Shown one piece after another: positions 48,569-57,536 of a stretch of 64,000 nucleotides of DNA. Where the stretch lies: contig NVSG01000001.1 of assembly GCA_002401155.1 (NCBI GenBank), positions 558,001 through 622,000 on the forward strand, given 5' to 3'. Position 1 is the stretch's first letter. Every line of letters starts with the position of its first letter. The notes beneath the pieces are model-generated. The model was not told the origin of the DNA. It did not search any database and saw only the letters and a list, made by a program, of their open reading frames with translations. The position numbers were made by a program, and so were the translations under genes. Source of the DNA: Hyphomicrobiales bacterium (GTDB taxonomy: Bacteria > Pseudomonadota > Alphaproteobacteria > Rhizobiales > Rhizobiaceae).

Positions 48569-49522
48569 ATGGAACATATTTCACAAATCAATCCCCTATT
48601 GCTCATCAGCGTCGTTGGTTCGCTTCTGATTTTCGGGATCATTTATTACACGACCCAGTCTTTCACCAACAACCGTAATCGCAATGAAATTCAAAAGCGG
48701 CTTGATATAAAAAAGAAAAAAGAAATCCGTGCTGAGGAGCGAAAGCAGGCTTCAAACAACGGCGCCGTTGTCAAAAGCATTTCCAAGAAAACCTCGGATT
48801 TTTATTCAACATCTGATCCAAAAGCCACGCGAAAACTGCAACTATCGCTTATTCAGGCAGGTTACCTCAATCCAAGTGCTGTGCCACGTTTTCTGGCATT
48901 TCGTTTTGGTATGGGTATCGCTGGTTTGGTCTTTGGCCTGATCCTGATGATCACCGTTTATAACGAATATACAGTGATCAAACAGATGATGTACGCCCTT
49001 GCATCCGGCGTTGTTGGTTATTTTTTACCAACTCTTTATTTGCGAAATCGCATTAAGAAAATCGTGCTGGAAAACCGTTCCGGATTTCCCGATGTTATGG
49101 ATTTGATGGTGGTTGCAGCTGAAGCGGGTCTAACAACCGAGGCAGCAGTAGAACGCATTTCAAAAGAAATTACACTAACCTACCCCAACCTCTCCATCCA
49201 GTTGAACATCGCCGCATTAGAAATTCGTGCCGGACGACCAATGGATCAGGCTTTACATTCAATGGGTGAGCGATTGGGTCTTGAAGAAGTACAGGGTTTT
49301 GCGACCATGATCCAGCAATCCAAGGAATTGGGCACCAGCATTTCAGACGCGCTACGGGTATATTCAGATGAAATGCGCCACAAACGCATGATGAAAGCTG
49401 AAGAAAAAGCCTACGCCCTTCCCGCCAAAATGTCGGTTCCTGTTACACTTTTCATTCTGCCAATTGTTGTTGGTGTGGCCGTTGTCCCAACTGTCGTACG
49501 AATGATGGGAATGGATATGTAA
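48569..49522 (+). CDS. tadC: Tad platform protein TadC
   Basis: Second GspF-domain platform protein, 317 residues. Four hydrophobic segments; the cytoplasmic part has FPDVMDLMVVAAEAGLTTEAAVERI, IRAGRPMDQALHSMGERLGLEEVQGFATMIQQSKELGTSISDALRVYSDEMR and the closing PAKMSVPVTLFILPIVV, characteristic of TadC. The ATG at 48569 is chosen; a TTG at 48563 (6 bases upstream) is an alternative with AAGGTG four bases before it. Confidence 0.93.
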   Translation: MEHISQINPLLLISVVGSLLIFGIIYYTTQSFTNNRNRNEIQKRLDIKKKKEIRAEERKQASNNGAVVKSISKKTSDFYSTSDPKATRKLQLSLIQAGYLNPSAVPRFLAFRFGMGIAGLVFGLILMITVYNEYTVIKQMMYALASGVVGYFLPTLYLRNRIKKIVLENRSGFPDVMDLMVVAAEAGLTTEAAVERISKEITLTYPNLSIQLNIAALEIRAGRPMDQALHSMGERLGLEEVQGFATMIQQSKELGTSISDALRVYSDEMRHKRMMKAEEKAYALPAKMSVPVTLFILPIVVGVAVVPTVVRMMGMDM

Positions 49523-49634
49523 TAGTAAACAAATCCTTCCTGGATCGTGAAACTTCAACGGGCTTCAACAGTCTGTAATTAAGTTTTTGCCATTACACTT
49601 GCCCTAACAAAACAACCCAATAGAGGGGCGAGAA

Positions 49635-50120
49635 ATGCCGTCAATTTTGAAAACCTTATCCATATCACTTTTGGTCCTCCTGCCACTAAGCGGTTGTAGC
49701 ACTAGCGGCACTTCCACCCATGCCGGAAATACAAATTCCAATTATGTCAGCCTAAAGGGTGACAAATCAAAACGCTTGCTCGTGCAGGGGCAGGAATATT
49801 TTTCCAGCCAAAATTATGGTTTGGCAGAAAAACATTTTCGCCAAGCCGTCGAAGTGCGCGCAGATAATGCTACCGCATGGCTGGGCTTGGCGGCATCCCT
49901 TGATCAGCTTGGACGTTTTGAAACAGCCGATCGCGCCTATGCTCAACTCAAAGATCTCAAGGGCAACAATCCCCGCGTGTTAAATAATATGGGATATTCG
50001 TATCTTCTGCGCGGCGACTATCAAAAGGCCCGTCACTATCTAAACAAAGCTCAAAATCTTGATCCATCTCTGGAACAGGCACAAGGCAATTTGCATTTGC
50101 TGGAAAAAGTCACCAGCTAA
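49635..50120 (+). CDS. tadD: Tad TPR lipoprotein TadD
   Basis: A 161-residue lipoprotein probably needed for secretin stability (a pilotin-like role assigned to TadD). Lipobox LSGC (Cys about 21), then a polar linker and about three TPR units from 50 on: QEYFSSQNYGLAEKHFRQAVEV, ATAWLGLAASLDQLGRFETADRAYAQL, PRVLNNMGYSYLLRGDYQKARHYLNKAQNLDP. A GAGGGGCGAG site precedes the ATG. The gene is 112 bp from tadC, likely in the same transcript. Confidence 0.88.
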   Translation: MPSILKTLSISLLVLLPLSGCSTSGTSTHAGNTNSNYVSLKGDKSKRLLVQGQEYFSSQNYGLAEKHFRQAVEVRADNATAWLGLAASLDQLGRFETADRAYAQLKDLKGNNPRVLNNMGYSYLLRGDYQKARHYLNKAQNLDPSLEQAQGNLHLLEKVTS

Positions 50121-50372
50121 CAGCCGAGTTCAAAAAAAGCAAAATTGGAAACCGCCATCATAGGATATCCGGTTTTTTATTTACCCAAACGAATTGCACG
50201 CGGCGCAAGACTCCGATCAGCACCATCACAATTGATCGACATCATCTCAACTACCTTAACAAAGTCTATACAAAGAGCTATCAAAAATACCTTCCACATT
50301 TCCGTTATGTTCATGAATTTGCTGTATTTTTCTGTATCAAATTCAAATTTATCGGTGTGTTGGGAGAAACTC

Positions 50373-52313
50373 ATGCGTAAAATTATAGATTTCCTTCGGG
50401 ATAAAAGCGGGAACATTGCCGTAACGGCAGTTATTGCGATGCTACCAATTATGGCTTCAGTTGCAGCCGCAGTAGATTGGTCAGCATTTTCTCGTCAAAA
50501 AAGTTTTGTCCAGCAGAGTCTGGATGCGGCAGCTTTGGCGACAGCCAAAGAGCTCTACTCAATCGGCGAAAACAACGATGATGCATTGGAAGTTTATGCT
50601 CAGAAATTTTTTGAAGCAAACGTAGAATCAAGGATTAATCTGAGTTCCCTTGTATTCGACTTTCACATCCGCCACGGCGACACCAGTGTTGAGCCCCCAG
50701 TTCCCACCACAATCGAGCTGACAGCCGTCCTTGACTATCCTACCGTATTTGCACCGGTGATGGGAATTGACCAGATCAAAGCTGATCTTTCCTCTCAAAT
50801 TTCCGTTGGTAACAGAAGTGTTGAAATTGCTCTGGTGATGGATAATTCAGGCTCCATGAAAAACAACAGTCGCCTCTCCATCATGAAATCAACAACCAAA
50901 GGTTTGGTTGAGGCCATTTTTAAAGCCGGTAGCTTCAGTGAAATTGACGAGCCGGTGAGATTTTCAGTCGTTCCGTTTGCCGGCATGGTCAATGTTGGTT
51001 CAAATAACGAATCCGAAAATTGGATGGACACAAAAGGTTGGTCTTCGATTCACCATGAGAATTTCAACTGGGGTACATACCAAACTAGTAACAGCACCCA
51101 GTTTCAATATCTTAATGGTACATCTGGCGCTCCAGTAACTGGCTTTAGGGAACAAATTAGCGGAAGCTGGGAATGGCTCACTAGACTTGATGTCTACGAC
51201 ATGATTAACGAGAATTGGTCTGGTTGCGTGGAAATGCGTCCCTGGCCTTATAACACCACCGACGATGTAACGTCTTCAAACCTCGGTTATTCTATTGTCC
51301 AAAGCGCATTCAACACCTCTGGGAATCCACCTTCTTTTGGCAATGGTGCTGATGCATTGTTCGTGCCAACCTTTGCACCGGACAATCCAGATAATAAATT
51401 TCGAAAGAAAAAAAATAATGGCTCCTACACCAAAAAGAACGATGATGACAGTTATCAAAACAACTACATTAGTGATTTCAATCTAAAAGGTGGCGCTAAG
51501 TTTGGCGTAAATGAAACCGTAAACCCGGGCAATTTTGTGAAATCCGGTTTTAATCCAAATCAAAAAAATTCCACCAACCAAATCAACCGTCAGAGCTGGA
51601 TGTTCAAGTATCAAAACGGTACTGTTTCAAACGGTCTTGGTAGTAACAAAGGCCCCAACAAATATTGTACCATCCCGGCAATCACAGAGCTGACAATAAC
51701 GGAAACAACCGTTACCGATGCCATCGACGCAATGCAAGCCAATGGCATTACTAACATTCAGCAGGGCCTGACCTGGGGTTGGAGAACGCTTTCAGATAAT
51801 GCACCGTTCACCGGTGGTCGCGAAAACGGCAATGGGCGGAATATGAAATACATCATTCTGCTCACCGATGGTAACAACTACTATCCGACAGACGGCGGTT
51901 CAGATACCCCAAACCTCACCGGTTACGGTGCATGGGCCTATGCCCGAGCCGACCAAAACCGCTGGATAGAAGGGCTAACATCAAGCGATCTGGCTGGAAC
52001 AATTTACGAATATACCACTTTCGACACAACACCGGAAAGTTCCGGCGATTCAGAAAAAATCATGAATGCCCACACGTTGCAGTCTTGCAATAATGCCAAG
52101 GCTGACGGCATTTCAATTTTCACGATTGCCTTTGACGTTTCGGATGGTTCATCGGTTAAAGAGCTTCTCAATGCCTGCGCAGGAACCGGCATTGAAGAAG
52201 GAGTTCAAATCGTAAAACATGGTGAGTTCTATTACGATGTGGATGGCGACAATCTGGACGATGCAATGTCCGCCATTGCAGCCCAGATCGGCGATCTGCG
52301 GATCATCAGATAA
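50373..52313 (+). CDS. TadG-like protein with von Willebrand A domain
   Basis: Surface or periplasmic protein of 646 residues. The N-terminus DKSGNIAVTAVIAMLPIMASVAAAVDWSAFSRQKSFVQQSLDAAALATA is a pseudopilin-like TadE/TadG membrane segment. A vWA domain begins near 145 with the MIDAS DNSGS (VEIALVMDNSGSMKNNSRLS) and closes with ILLTDGNN and TIAFDVSDG; between is a long Asn/Gly/Lys-rich insertion (about 330-500). TadG proteins with this layout link Tad machines to the envelope or act in adhesion. The start has GGGAG 6 bases before ATG; the open frame upstream of it is noncoding. It is 252 bp from tadD. Confidence 0.85.
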   Translation: MRKIIDFLRDKSGNIAVTAVIAMLPIMASVAAAVDWSAFSRQKSFVQQSLDAAALATAKELYSIGENNDDALEVYAQKFFEANVESRINLSSLVFDFHIRHGDTSVEPPVPTTIELTAVLDYPTVFAPVMGIDQIKADLSSQISVGNRSVEIALVMDNSGSMKNNSRLSIMKSTTKGLVEAIFKAGSFSEIDEPVRFSVVPFAGMVNVGSNNESENWMDTKGWSSIHHENFNWGTYQTSNSTQFQYLNGTSGAPVTGFREQISGSWEWLTRLDVYDMINENWSGCVEMRPWPYNTTDDVTSSNLGYSIVQSAFNTSGNPPSFGNGADALFVPTFAPDNPDNKFRKKKNNGSYTKKNDDDSYQNNYISDFNLKGGAKFGVNETVNPGNFVKSGFNPNQKNSTNQINRQSWMFKYQNGTVSNGLGSNKGPNKYCTIPAITELTITETTVTDAIDAMQANGITNIQQGLTWGWRTLSDNAPFTGGRENGNGRNMKYIILLTDGNNYYPTDGGSDTPNLTGYGAWAYARADQNRWIEGLTSSDLAGTIYEYTTFDTTPESSGDSEKIMNAHTLQSCNNAKADGISIFTIAFDVSDGSSVKELLNACAGTGIEEGVQIVKHGEFYYDVDGDNLDDAMSAIAAQIGDLRIIR

Positions 52314-52321
52314 TAAAACAA

Positions 52322-52350
52322 GGAGATTGACCTATTAAAGATCAATCTCC
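52322..52350 (-). terminator. Terminator overlapping the end of the dehalogenase gene
   Basis: A 9-bp stem (GGAGATTGA with TCAATCTCC) and an 11-base loop cover the last codons and stop of the minus-strand dehalogenase gene, followed by TTGTTTTATT on that strand. It lies between two convergent genes. Confidence 0.7.
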
Positions 52351-55300
52351 AATTCACCGCCAGCCTTTGCTGCGCGGGACTGACAAAGAATGATACTGGA
52401 TTTTTGTTGCGCCTTTGAAAGCACAAAATCACGATGTTCCACATCCCCGGAAATCAACCCCACTTTGCAAACCCCGCATAGACCATCTGAACATTTCACA
52501 TCCACATGAATGCCGGCATCAGCCAATGCATCCGTTGCCAGTTGATCTGCACGCACCGCAACAATTTTGCCGGATTTGGCAAGGCGTATTGAAAAATCAT
52601 AATTTTCATATTCAGGCAGTTCCGGCACGGTGAAATATTCAAGATGAACATTTTCTTCGTTCCAGCTTGACGCTTCGCTCGCTCCCACAACAGCACTCAT
52701 GTAGCGATCTGAACCGCAAATATATAAGTGTTTGCCGCTTTCTGGCCTATTCAGCAGCGCCTTCAAATCCACCCGCGAGCCTTCAGTACTGACGTGCAAA
52801 AACACCCGGTCACTCCACTCAAAAGACACCAGATCATCAAGATATCCAGCCTCTTCCCGGTTATTGACGGAATAATGCAATTCAAAATATGCGCCCGCTT
52901 TATGTAAGGTATGAGCCATCGAAATAAGCGGCGTGACCCCAATACCGCCGCCCATCAAAATAGTGCGTTCAACACCTTCCACCAAAGGAAAATGATTGAT
53001 CGGCCTTGAGATAAATATCTTGCGGCCCTTCTCAAATATCCGGTGCAATAAGAGCGAACCACCCTTGCCCCCATCTTCGCGCAACACCCCAATTTGATAT
53101 TTGCTACGATCAGAAGGATCGCCCGACAATGAAAATTGGCGCAAGAATTCCGGCGCAACCACAATATCGATATGCGCACCGGCAGTAACTTCCGGCAAGG
53201 GGGAACCATCAATCGAACAGAGCTCGTATTTGCTGATCTTGTCGCTCATCTTCTCGGCGAGGGAAATCTCCACCCGAATAACCGGCGCATCACCTTCAGG
53301 TACTTTGTAAACATGCTCTGGAATTCCAGCGCCGCCAGCTTTCAGTTTCTCTTTGTAAACTTCAGCCGTAATCATCTCCTGATAGGCTTCAATGCCTTTT
53401 TCCCGGTCCATCAGGTCGGGAAAAGGATAAGGGTGCGGAGCCAAAGGCGCTGGATAAACCGCTAACGTCTGGTCCTCATATTTCAAATCGAGTTCCGGCT
53501 GCAAACCACGTGCATTGGGCTCATGTTCGGTAGGCTGATAACCGCCATCTTCTTGCTGCTCAAGATCCCACCACCATTTCTTGGTCCAGTTGAGATCGCC
53601 ATTGCCAACCATATCATCGAGCTTCGCCAACGGCCTTGCCAATTGCGGCAGATGCATCGCCGCCCATCTAAATGGCGCTTCGGCAAACAACCCTTCAAGG
53701 TTCCACGGACAGGTTTTCATACAGCGCCCACACATGGCACCGCCCTTCGTTGTGATCCGGTAAGTGGCACATTTCTGACTGTCTGATTTCCAGATTTCAT
53801 AGCCGTTGAACATCAGTTTAGGCCCGGCAGTGATCGCGCCGGAAGGACATTCACGAGCACACTTATTGCAATTCTCGCAAAAACTCTGCAACCCAAAATC
53901 AATCGGCTTATCGTGCATAAACGGCATATTCGTCGTCACAGCGCCAGATTTTAAACGCGGCCCCAGATAAGGATTGAGAATAACTTCGCCGATACGGCTA
54001 ACTTCCCCAAGTCCTGAAAGCAGCAACAGTGGCGGCTGCAACACTTCACCATCCATCACAGAATGCACCCGCGCCGAATAGCCCAACGCCCTAATTTGAT
54101 TGGCAATCACCCCGCCAAGCAAGGAGAACCGCAAATAGGCGCGCATCGATTGCGACACCGAAATCCAGTCATCGCCGGAAGCCCCTTCCATGGTTTCATG
54201 GCCCTGATCAAAAATCATGGAAATCGCATTTTTATGATAAGGAATAATTTCTTCGCCCAGCGCATTGTGCGAATAATAAGCCCAGTCAGGACAGCGCGAC
54301 AGACCCACAGCATCAATGCCGAGGAAATAACAAGCTGCCTTGATATTATCCGCATTGCGCTGATGATCATCGAGACCATCCGCAATTTCCGGCGCTTCCG
54401 GTGCATCCTGCAACAGCACAAACGCCCCCAATGGACGCCGTTGGGCAAGACTTGGCGCCGCCTTGGAAGCGTATTTTCCTTTGATGGTTCCCGCTTGTAT
54501 CGTCGGCCCCATGTCGCCAAATTGCGCCCGTGCAAACAAATCCGTACGTTTTGGAACCCGTGCCACCCGCTCCTCATCGATAAAGGTGGTAGGCTTCTCA
54601 ACTCGTTTCAATCGCTCGAAGGGTTGCTCCCCATCCACAAAACGGCGCTTCCCATAAGGTTCGCGGTTGAACGCATTTTTGGCAAAACCTTTACCCACCA
54701 TCCATGCAGGGCCATGGGTTTTAAATCTGGGTTGTTCGCCCAGAGGCACCAAAGGCAGATCAACGGCAAATTCAAAATTGGTAGTAACCGCAGCAAGCCC
54801 AAACCGTGAACCAACATAAGGATTCACAACCTCACCATCTTCAAGACAGGCAAGACCTGACGCAACCGCCATCTTGTTCAAATCAACATCGCTGGTCGCG
54901 CCTGTATGCGCCCGCGCATCATAACCAAGCAGACGAATATAATTTGCAATAACCACCGCCGTCTCGGCACCACGAAGCCCCGCACGTTGGGCCTGCGCAT
55001 CCATTATCCACTCCGTTCCCGGCTCATCTTCTTTCGGGTCACGCGGATATTCATAAAGAAAAATAATTGCATGACTGTGATGTTCCATGGTCGCTGGCGG
55101 CGCACGCATAGACTCTTTCAGCTCCGCCATTATCACATCAATGCCCGAGGCCAACGTCTTCGTCTGACGGGTTTGCAACGCTTCCGACAGCGCATCAATC
55201 CCGGGGTTTTTATAAGGAACATCCAGCATCATATCCTGCGAAAGATCGCAGCAGGCAACCATCGTCGCATCGGAAAAATAGCCGAAGCTCTTTAGATGGT

Positions 55301-55553
55301 TCGCCCGCTCTGTCAGATCATCAGGACAACCAGCAGTGACTTTATTGACCAGCCCTTCGCGAATAGCGTCTAACATCGCCTGATATTCCGCCATCGCATT
55401 GACGATGCTTTTAGGTGCATCGGGTCTATCAAACGAGATTTGACGATGCACAGGAACACTCTTCAAGCTCGGCATAATATCCGTTCGCTTCAACCGCTCA
55501 AGCGGGTATGGTCCCAGATGGACCGGTCGGTCCTTATAAGAAAAAAATCGCAA
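52335..55553 (-). CDS. Reductive dehalogenase fused to an NAD(P)H-dependent flavin/ferredoxin reductase
   Basis: A 1072-residue cobamide-dependent dehalogenase of the aerobic, non-respiratory type. No Tat leader. Residues about 1-300 resemble 400-550 (an apparent internal duplicate). The iron-sulfur motifs are Cys559-x2-Cys562-x2-Cys565-x3-CysPro and Cys595-x12-Cys608-x2-Cys611-x3-CysPro, the RdhA pattern. From about 735 an oxygenase-reductase module follows: RQFSLSG for FMN (805-811), GGGIGVTPLISMA for NAD(P)H (868-880), and plant-type [2Fe-2S] Cys1021, 1026, 1029, 1057. So electrons can pass from NAD(P)H to the corrinoid within one chain, as in BhbA. Start TTG at 55553 with AGGGG six bases before it. 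Substrate probably a halogenated phenol-type compound, by family only. Confidence 0.88.
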   Translation of the reverse strand: MRFFSYKDRPVHLGPYPLERLKRTDIMPSLKSVPVHRQISFDRPDAPKSIVNAMAEYQAMLDAIREGLVNKVTAGCPDDLTERANHLKSFGYFSDATMVACCDLSQDMMLDVPYKNPGIDALSEALQTRQTKTLASGIDVIMAELKESMRAPPATMEHHSHAIIFLYEYPRDPKEDEPGTEWIMDAQAQRAGLRGAETAVVIANYIRLLGYDARAHTGATSDVDLNKMAVASGLACLEDGEVVNPYVGSRFGLAAVTTNFEFAVDLPLVPLGEQPRFKTHGPAWMVGKGFAKNAFNREPYGKRRFVDGEQPFERLKRVEKPTTFIDEERVARVPKRTDLFARAQFGDMGPTIQAGTIKGKYASKAAPSLAQRRPLGAFVLLQDAPEAPEIADGLDDHQRNADNIKAACYFLGIDAVGLSRCPDWAYYSHNALGEEIIPYHKNAISMIFDQGHETMEGASGDDWISVSQSMRAYLRFSLLGGVIANQIRALGYSARVHSVMDGEVLQPPLLLLSGLGEVSRIGEVILNPYLGPRLKSGAVTTNMPFMHDKPIDFGLQSFCENCNKCARECPSGAITAGPKLMFNGYEIWKSDSQKCATYRITTKGGAMCGRCMKTCPWNLEGLFAEAPFRWAAMHLPQLARPLAKLDDMVGNGDLNWTKKWWWDLEQQEDGGYQPTEHEPNARGLQPELDLKYEDQTLAVYPAPLAPHPYPFPDLMDREKGIEAYQEMITAEVYKEKLKAGGAGIPEHVYKVPEGDAPVIRVEISLAEKMSDKISKYELCSIDGSPLPEVTAGAHIDIVVAPEFLRQFSLSGDPSDRSKYQIGVLREDGGKGGSLLLHRIFEKGRKIFISRPINHFPLVEGVERTILMGGGIGVTPLISMAHTLHKAGAYFELHYSVNNREEAGYLDDLVSFEWSDRVFLHVSTEGSRVDLKALLNRPESGKHLYICGSDRYMSAVVGASEASSWNEENVHLEYFTVPELPEYENYDFSIRLAKSGKIVAVRADQLATDALADAGIHVDVKCSDGLCGVCKVGLISGDVEHRDFVLSKAQQKSSIILCQSRAAKAGGELEIDL

Positions 55554-55719
55554 TTTCTGCCCCTAACGCTTTCTTTTTAAAAGGTTATGTGGAGAATTGG
55601 CTTCTCACAAGTCATTTCGAAATAAATTTTCCGCGATTTGGCATATTTTTGGCGCGAACAGGGTGTCGCAAATCGCCGCAATAGCGTAGTCAAAAGCATC
55701 CATCCCGCAGGAGAATTCA
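55554..55719. promoter_or_regulatory. Divergent promoter region of the dehalogenase gene and cobT
   Basis: 166 bp with no gene. It separates the minus-strand dehalogenase gene from plus-strand cobT, so both promoters must lie here. It contains a GAGAA/TTCTC small hairpin (about 55592-55606). No cobalamin riboswitch element was recognised. Confidence 0.55.
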
Positions 55720-56760
55720 ATGTTAGAGAATTATCAGATATCGCCCGTCAACCAGACTTTGCTCGACGATGCTCAAGCCCAAATTGATATCAAGACAAAA
55801 CCCCCCGGATCACTCGGTCGCATTGAGCGACTGGCTCAACAAATGGCCGGTGCACAAGGCACTTTGTCGCCCGCAGCTGACCCGGCAAAATTGATGCTTT
55901 TTGCAGCCGACCACGGCATGGTAGCCGAAGGCGTTTCTGCATGGCCAAGCGAAGTCACTACTCAGATGGTAGCCAATTTTCTAAACGGCGGCGCAGCATC
56001 AAACGTTTTCGCAAAGACCAACGGCCTCGATATGGTCGTCGTTGACGCTGGCATTATCGGTGATTTGCCCGACCACGAAAAACTGATCCGCGCCAACATC
56101 GCCAAGGGCACAAACAACGCCATGCATGAAGATGCCATGACAGCTGAGCAAGCCGCAGCAGCCCTTGAGTTCGGCGCAAATCTCGCGGCCAACGCCATCG
56201 AAAGCGGCACCCGCGTCATCGCATTGGGCGAAATGGGCATCGGCAACACATCAAGCGCCACCCTGCTCTGCCACGCAATCGAAGGCATCGAAATTGATGT
56301 TCTAACTGGCCCCGGCGCAGGATTGGATGCAGAAGGCGTAAACCGCAAGGTAGAGATTTTGAAAAAAATCGCCCAGCGCCGCCCCGGTATTTTGTCACCA
56401 ATGGATGCGTTATCAGCCTATGGCGGCTTGGAAATAGCCATGATGGCAGGAGCCCTAATCGGTACAGCCAGCAAAGGCGGCATAACATTGGTCGACGGTT
56501 TCATCGCCTCTTCGGCAGCTTTGGTCGCGCTCAAAGCACGTCCGGAAGCGGCAGCCCACACAGTGTTTGCCCACCGTTCAAAAGAACCCGGTCACCGGTT
56601 GATGCTGGAAGCCATAGGCGCCGAACCTTTGCTCGATCTGGACCTGCGCCTAGGCGAGGGAACCGGCGCCCTGCTCGCCTTCCCACTGCTACGCAATGCC
56701 TGCGCAATGCTGGCCGATATGGCAACCTTTGAAAGCGCGGGAGTTTCAGGTAAAGAGTAG
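55720..56760 (+). CDS. cobT: Nicotinate-nucleotide--dimethylbenzimidazole phosphoribosyltransferase CobT
   Basis: Activates the lower ligand of cobalamin by forming alpha-ribazole phosphate (called CobU in the Pseudomonas scheme). It has 346 residues. KTKPPGSLGRIERLAQQMAG, FAADHGMVAEGVSAWPSEVTTQMV, ALGEMGIGNTSSA and the late catalytic-Glu loop RLGEGTGALLAFPLL are all diagnostic. CAGGAG lies 9 bases before the ATG. It precedes cobS by 2 bp. Confidence 0.96.
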   Translation: MLENYQISPVNQTLLDDAQAQIDIKTKPPGSLGRIERLAQQMAGAQGTLSPAADPAKLMLFAADHGMVAEGVSAWPSEVTTQMVANFLNGGAASNVFAKTNGLDMVVVDAGIIGDLPDHEKLIRANIAKGTNNAMHEDAMTAEQAAAALEFGANLAANAIESGTRVIALGEMGIGNTSSATLLCHAIEGIEIDVLTGPGAGLDAEGVNRKVEILKKIAQRRPGILSPMDALSAYGGLEIAMMAGALIGTASKGGITLVDGFIASSAALVALKARPEAAAHTVFAHRSKEPGHRLMLEAIGAEPLLDLDLRLGEGTGALLAFPLLRNACAMLADMATFESAGVSGKE

Positions 56761-56762
56761 GG

Positions 56763-57536
56763 ATGGACCGTCTCAACTACCAGTTTGAAAAACTAGCGAT
56801 TGCCCTGCAATTCTTCTCACGGATTCCACTACCAAAATCCGTGACTGAAAATATCGGTGCCGAAAGCAATCTGGCAGAATCTGCCCATCTGTTTTCAGTA
56901 GTCGGATTACTGCTAGCAATCATTCCCGCTTTCGTCTGGTATGTTTCAACCAACTGGTTCGCACCGTCAATCGCAGCCGGTTTCGCAATCGCTGCCGGCA
57001 TGCTTCTCACTGGCGGTCTGCACGAAGATGGCCTCGCCGATTGTGCCGATGGTCTGGGCGGAGGCAACACTCGCGCCCGCGCCTTAAAAATCATGAAAGA
57101 CAGCCGCATCGGCACTTATGGCGCTGCGGCAATGATTTTTTCCATCGGCATTCGCTGGGCAGCGCTCGCAAGCCTCAGCCCTTATGCTGGTATATTCGCC
57201 CTACTCATCGCGCACGCAGTTTCCCGCGCGACTATGACCTTAGCTATCAAATATTCCACCTATGTTCGCGCAGAAGGTATCGGTAAATCCGTATCATCCG
57301 GCATTCCTACAGAACAATTCACACTCACCCTAGCCACCGCATTCATCATCGCATTATTACTCGGCGGCGGTTGCGGAGTATTCGCTGGCGTCATAGGTTT
57401 CCTCATTGCAGGCGCAATGCTGCTCTTTCTCGAAAAACGCCTCAACGGATATACCGGCGATGGCCTCGGCGCGATGGAACAATTATCCGAAATTACCATC
57501 CTCGTAATTCTCTCAGCCTGCTGGGCAGTCGCATGA
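56763..57536 (+). CDS. cobS: Adenosylcobinamide-GDP ribazoletransferase CobS
   Basis: Inner-membrane enzyme joining adenosylcobinamide-GDP and alpha-ribazole to make adenosylcobalamin (CobV in the Pseudomonas scheme). It has 257 residues, and hydrophobic segments with the motif GGLHEDGLADCADGLGGG and ALKIMKDSRIGTYGA carrying the acidic metal-binding residues. Linked to the next gene by an ATGA overlap. Confidence 0.95.
   Translation: MDRLNYQFEKLAIALQFFSRIPLPKSVTENIGAESNLAESAHLFSVVGLLLAIIPAFVWYVSTNWFAPSIAAGFAIAAGMLLTGGLHEDGLADCADGLGGGNTRARALKIMKDSRIGTYGAAAMIFSIGIRWAALASLSPYAGIFALLIAHAVSRATMTLAIKYSTYVRAEGIGKSVSSGIPTEQFTLTLATAFIIALLLGGGCGVFAGVIGFLIAGAMLLFLEKRLNGYTGDGLGAMEQLSEITILVILSACWAVA

Noticed and set aside
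50145-50372. N-terminal extension of the TadG-like protein
   Set aside because: The in-frame stretch before 50373 has no signal features, and GGGAG directly precedes the ATG at 50373.
55636-55656. Sigma-54-like TGGC-N10-GC pattern before cobT
   Set aside because: The second half reads TGGC instead of TTGC, no enhancer-binding protein is near, and such matches are frequent; not strong enough to call.
55554-55719. Possible cobalamin riboswitch before cobT or the dehalogenase gene
   Set aside because: No B12-box-like GCCACTG sequence or extended stem array was recognised in 166 bp, which is also short for this riboswitch plus a promoter.
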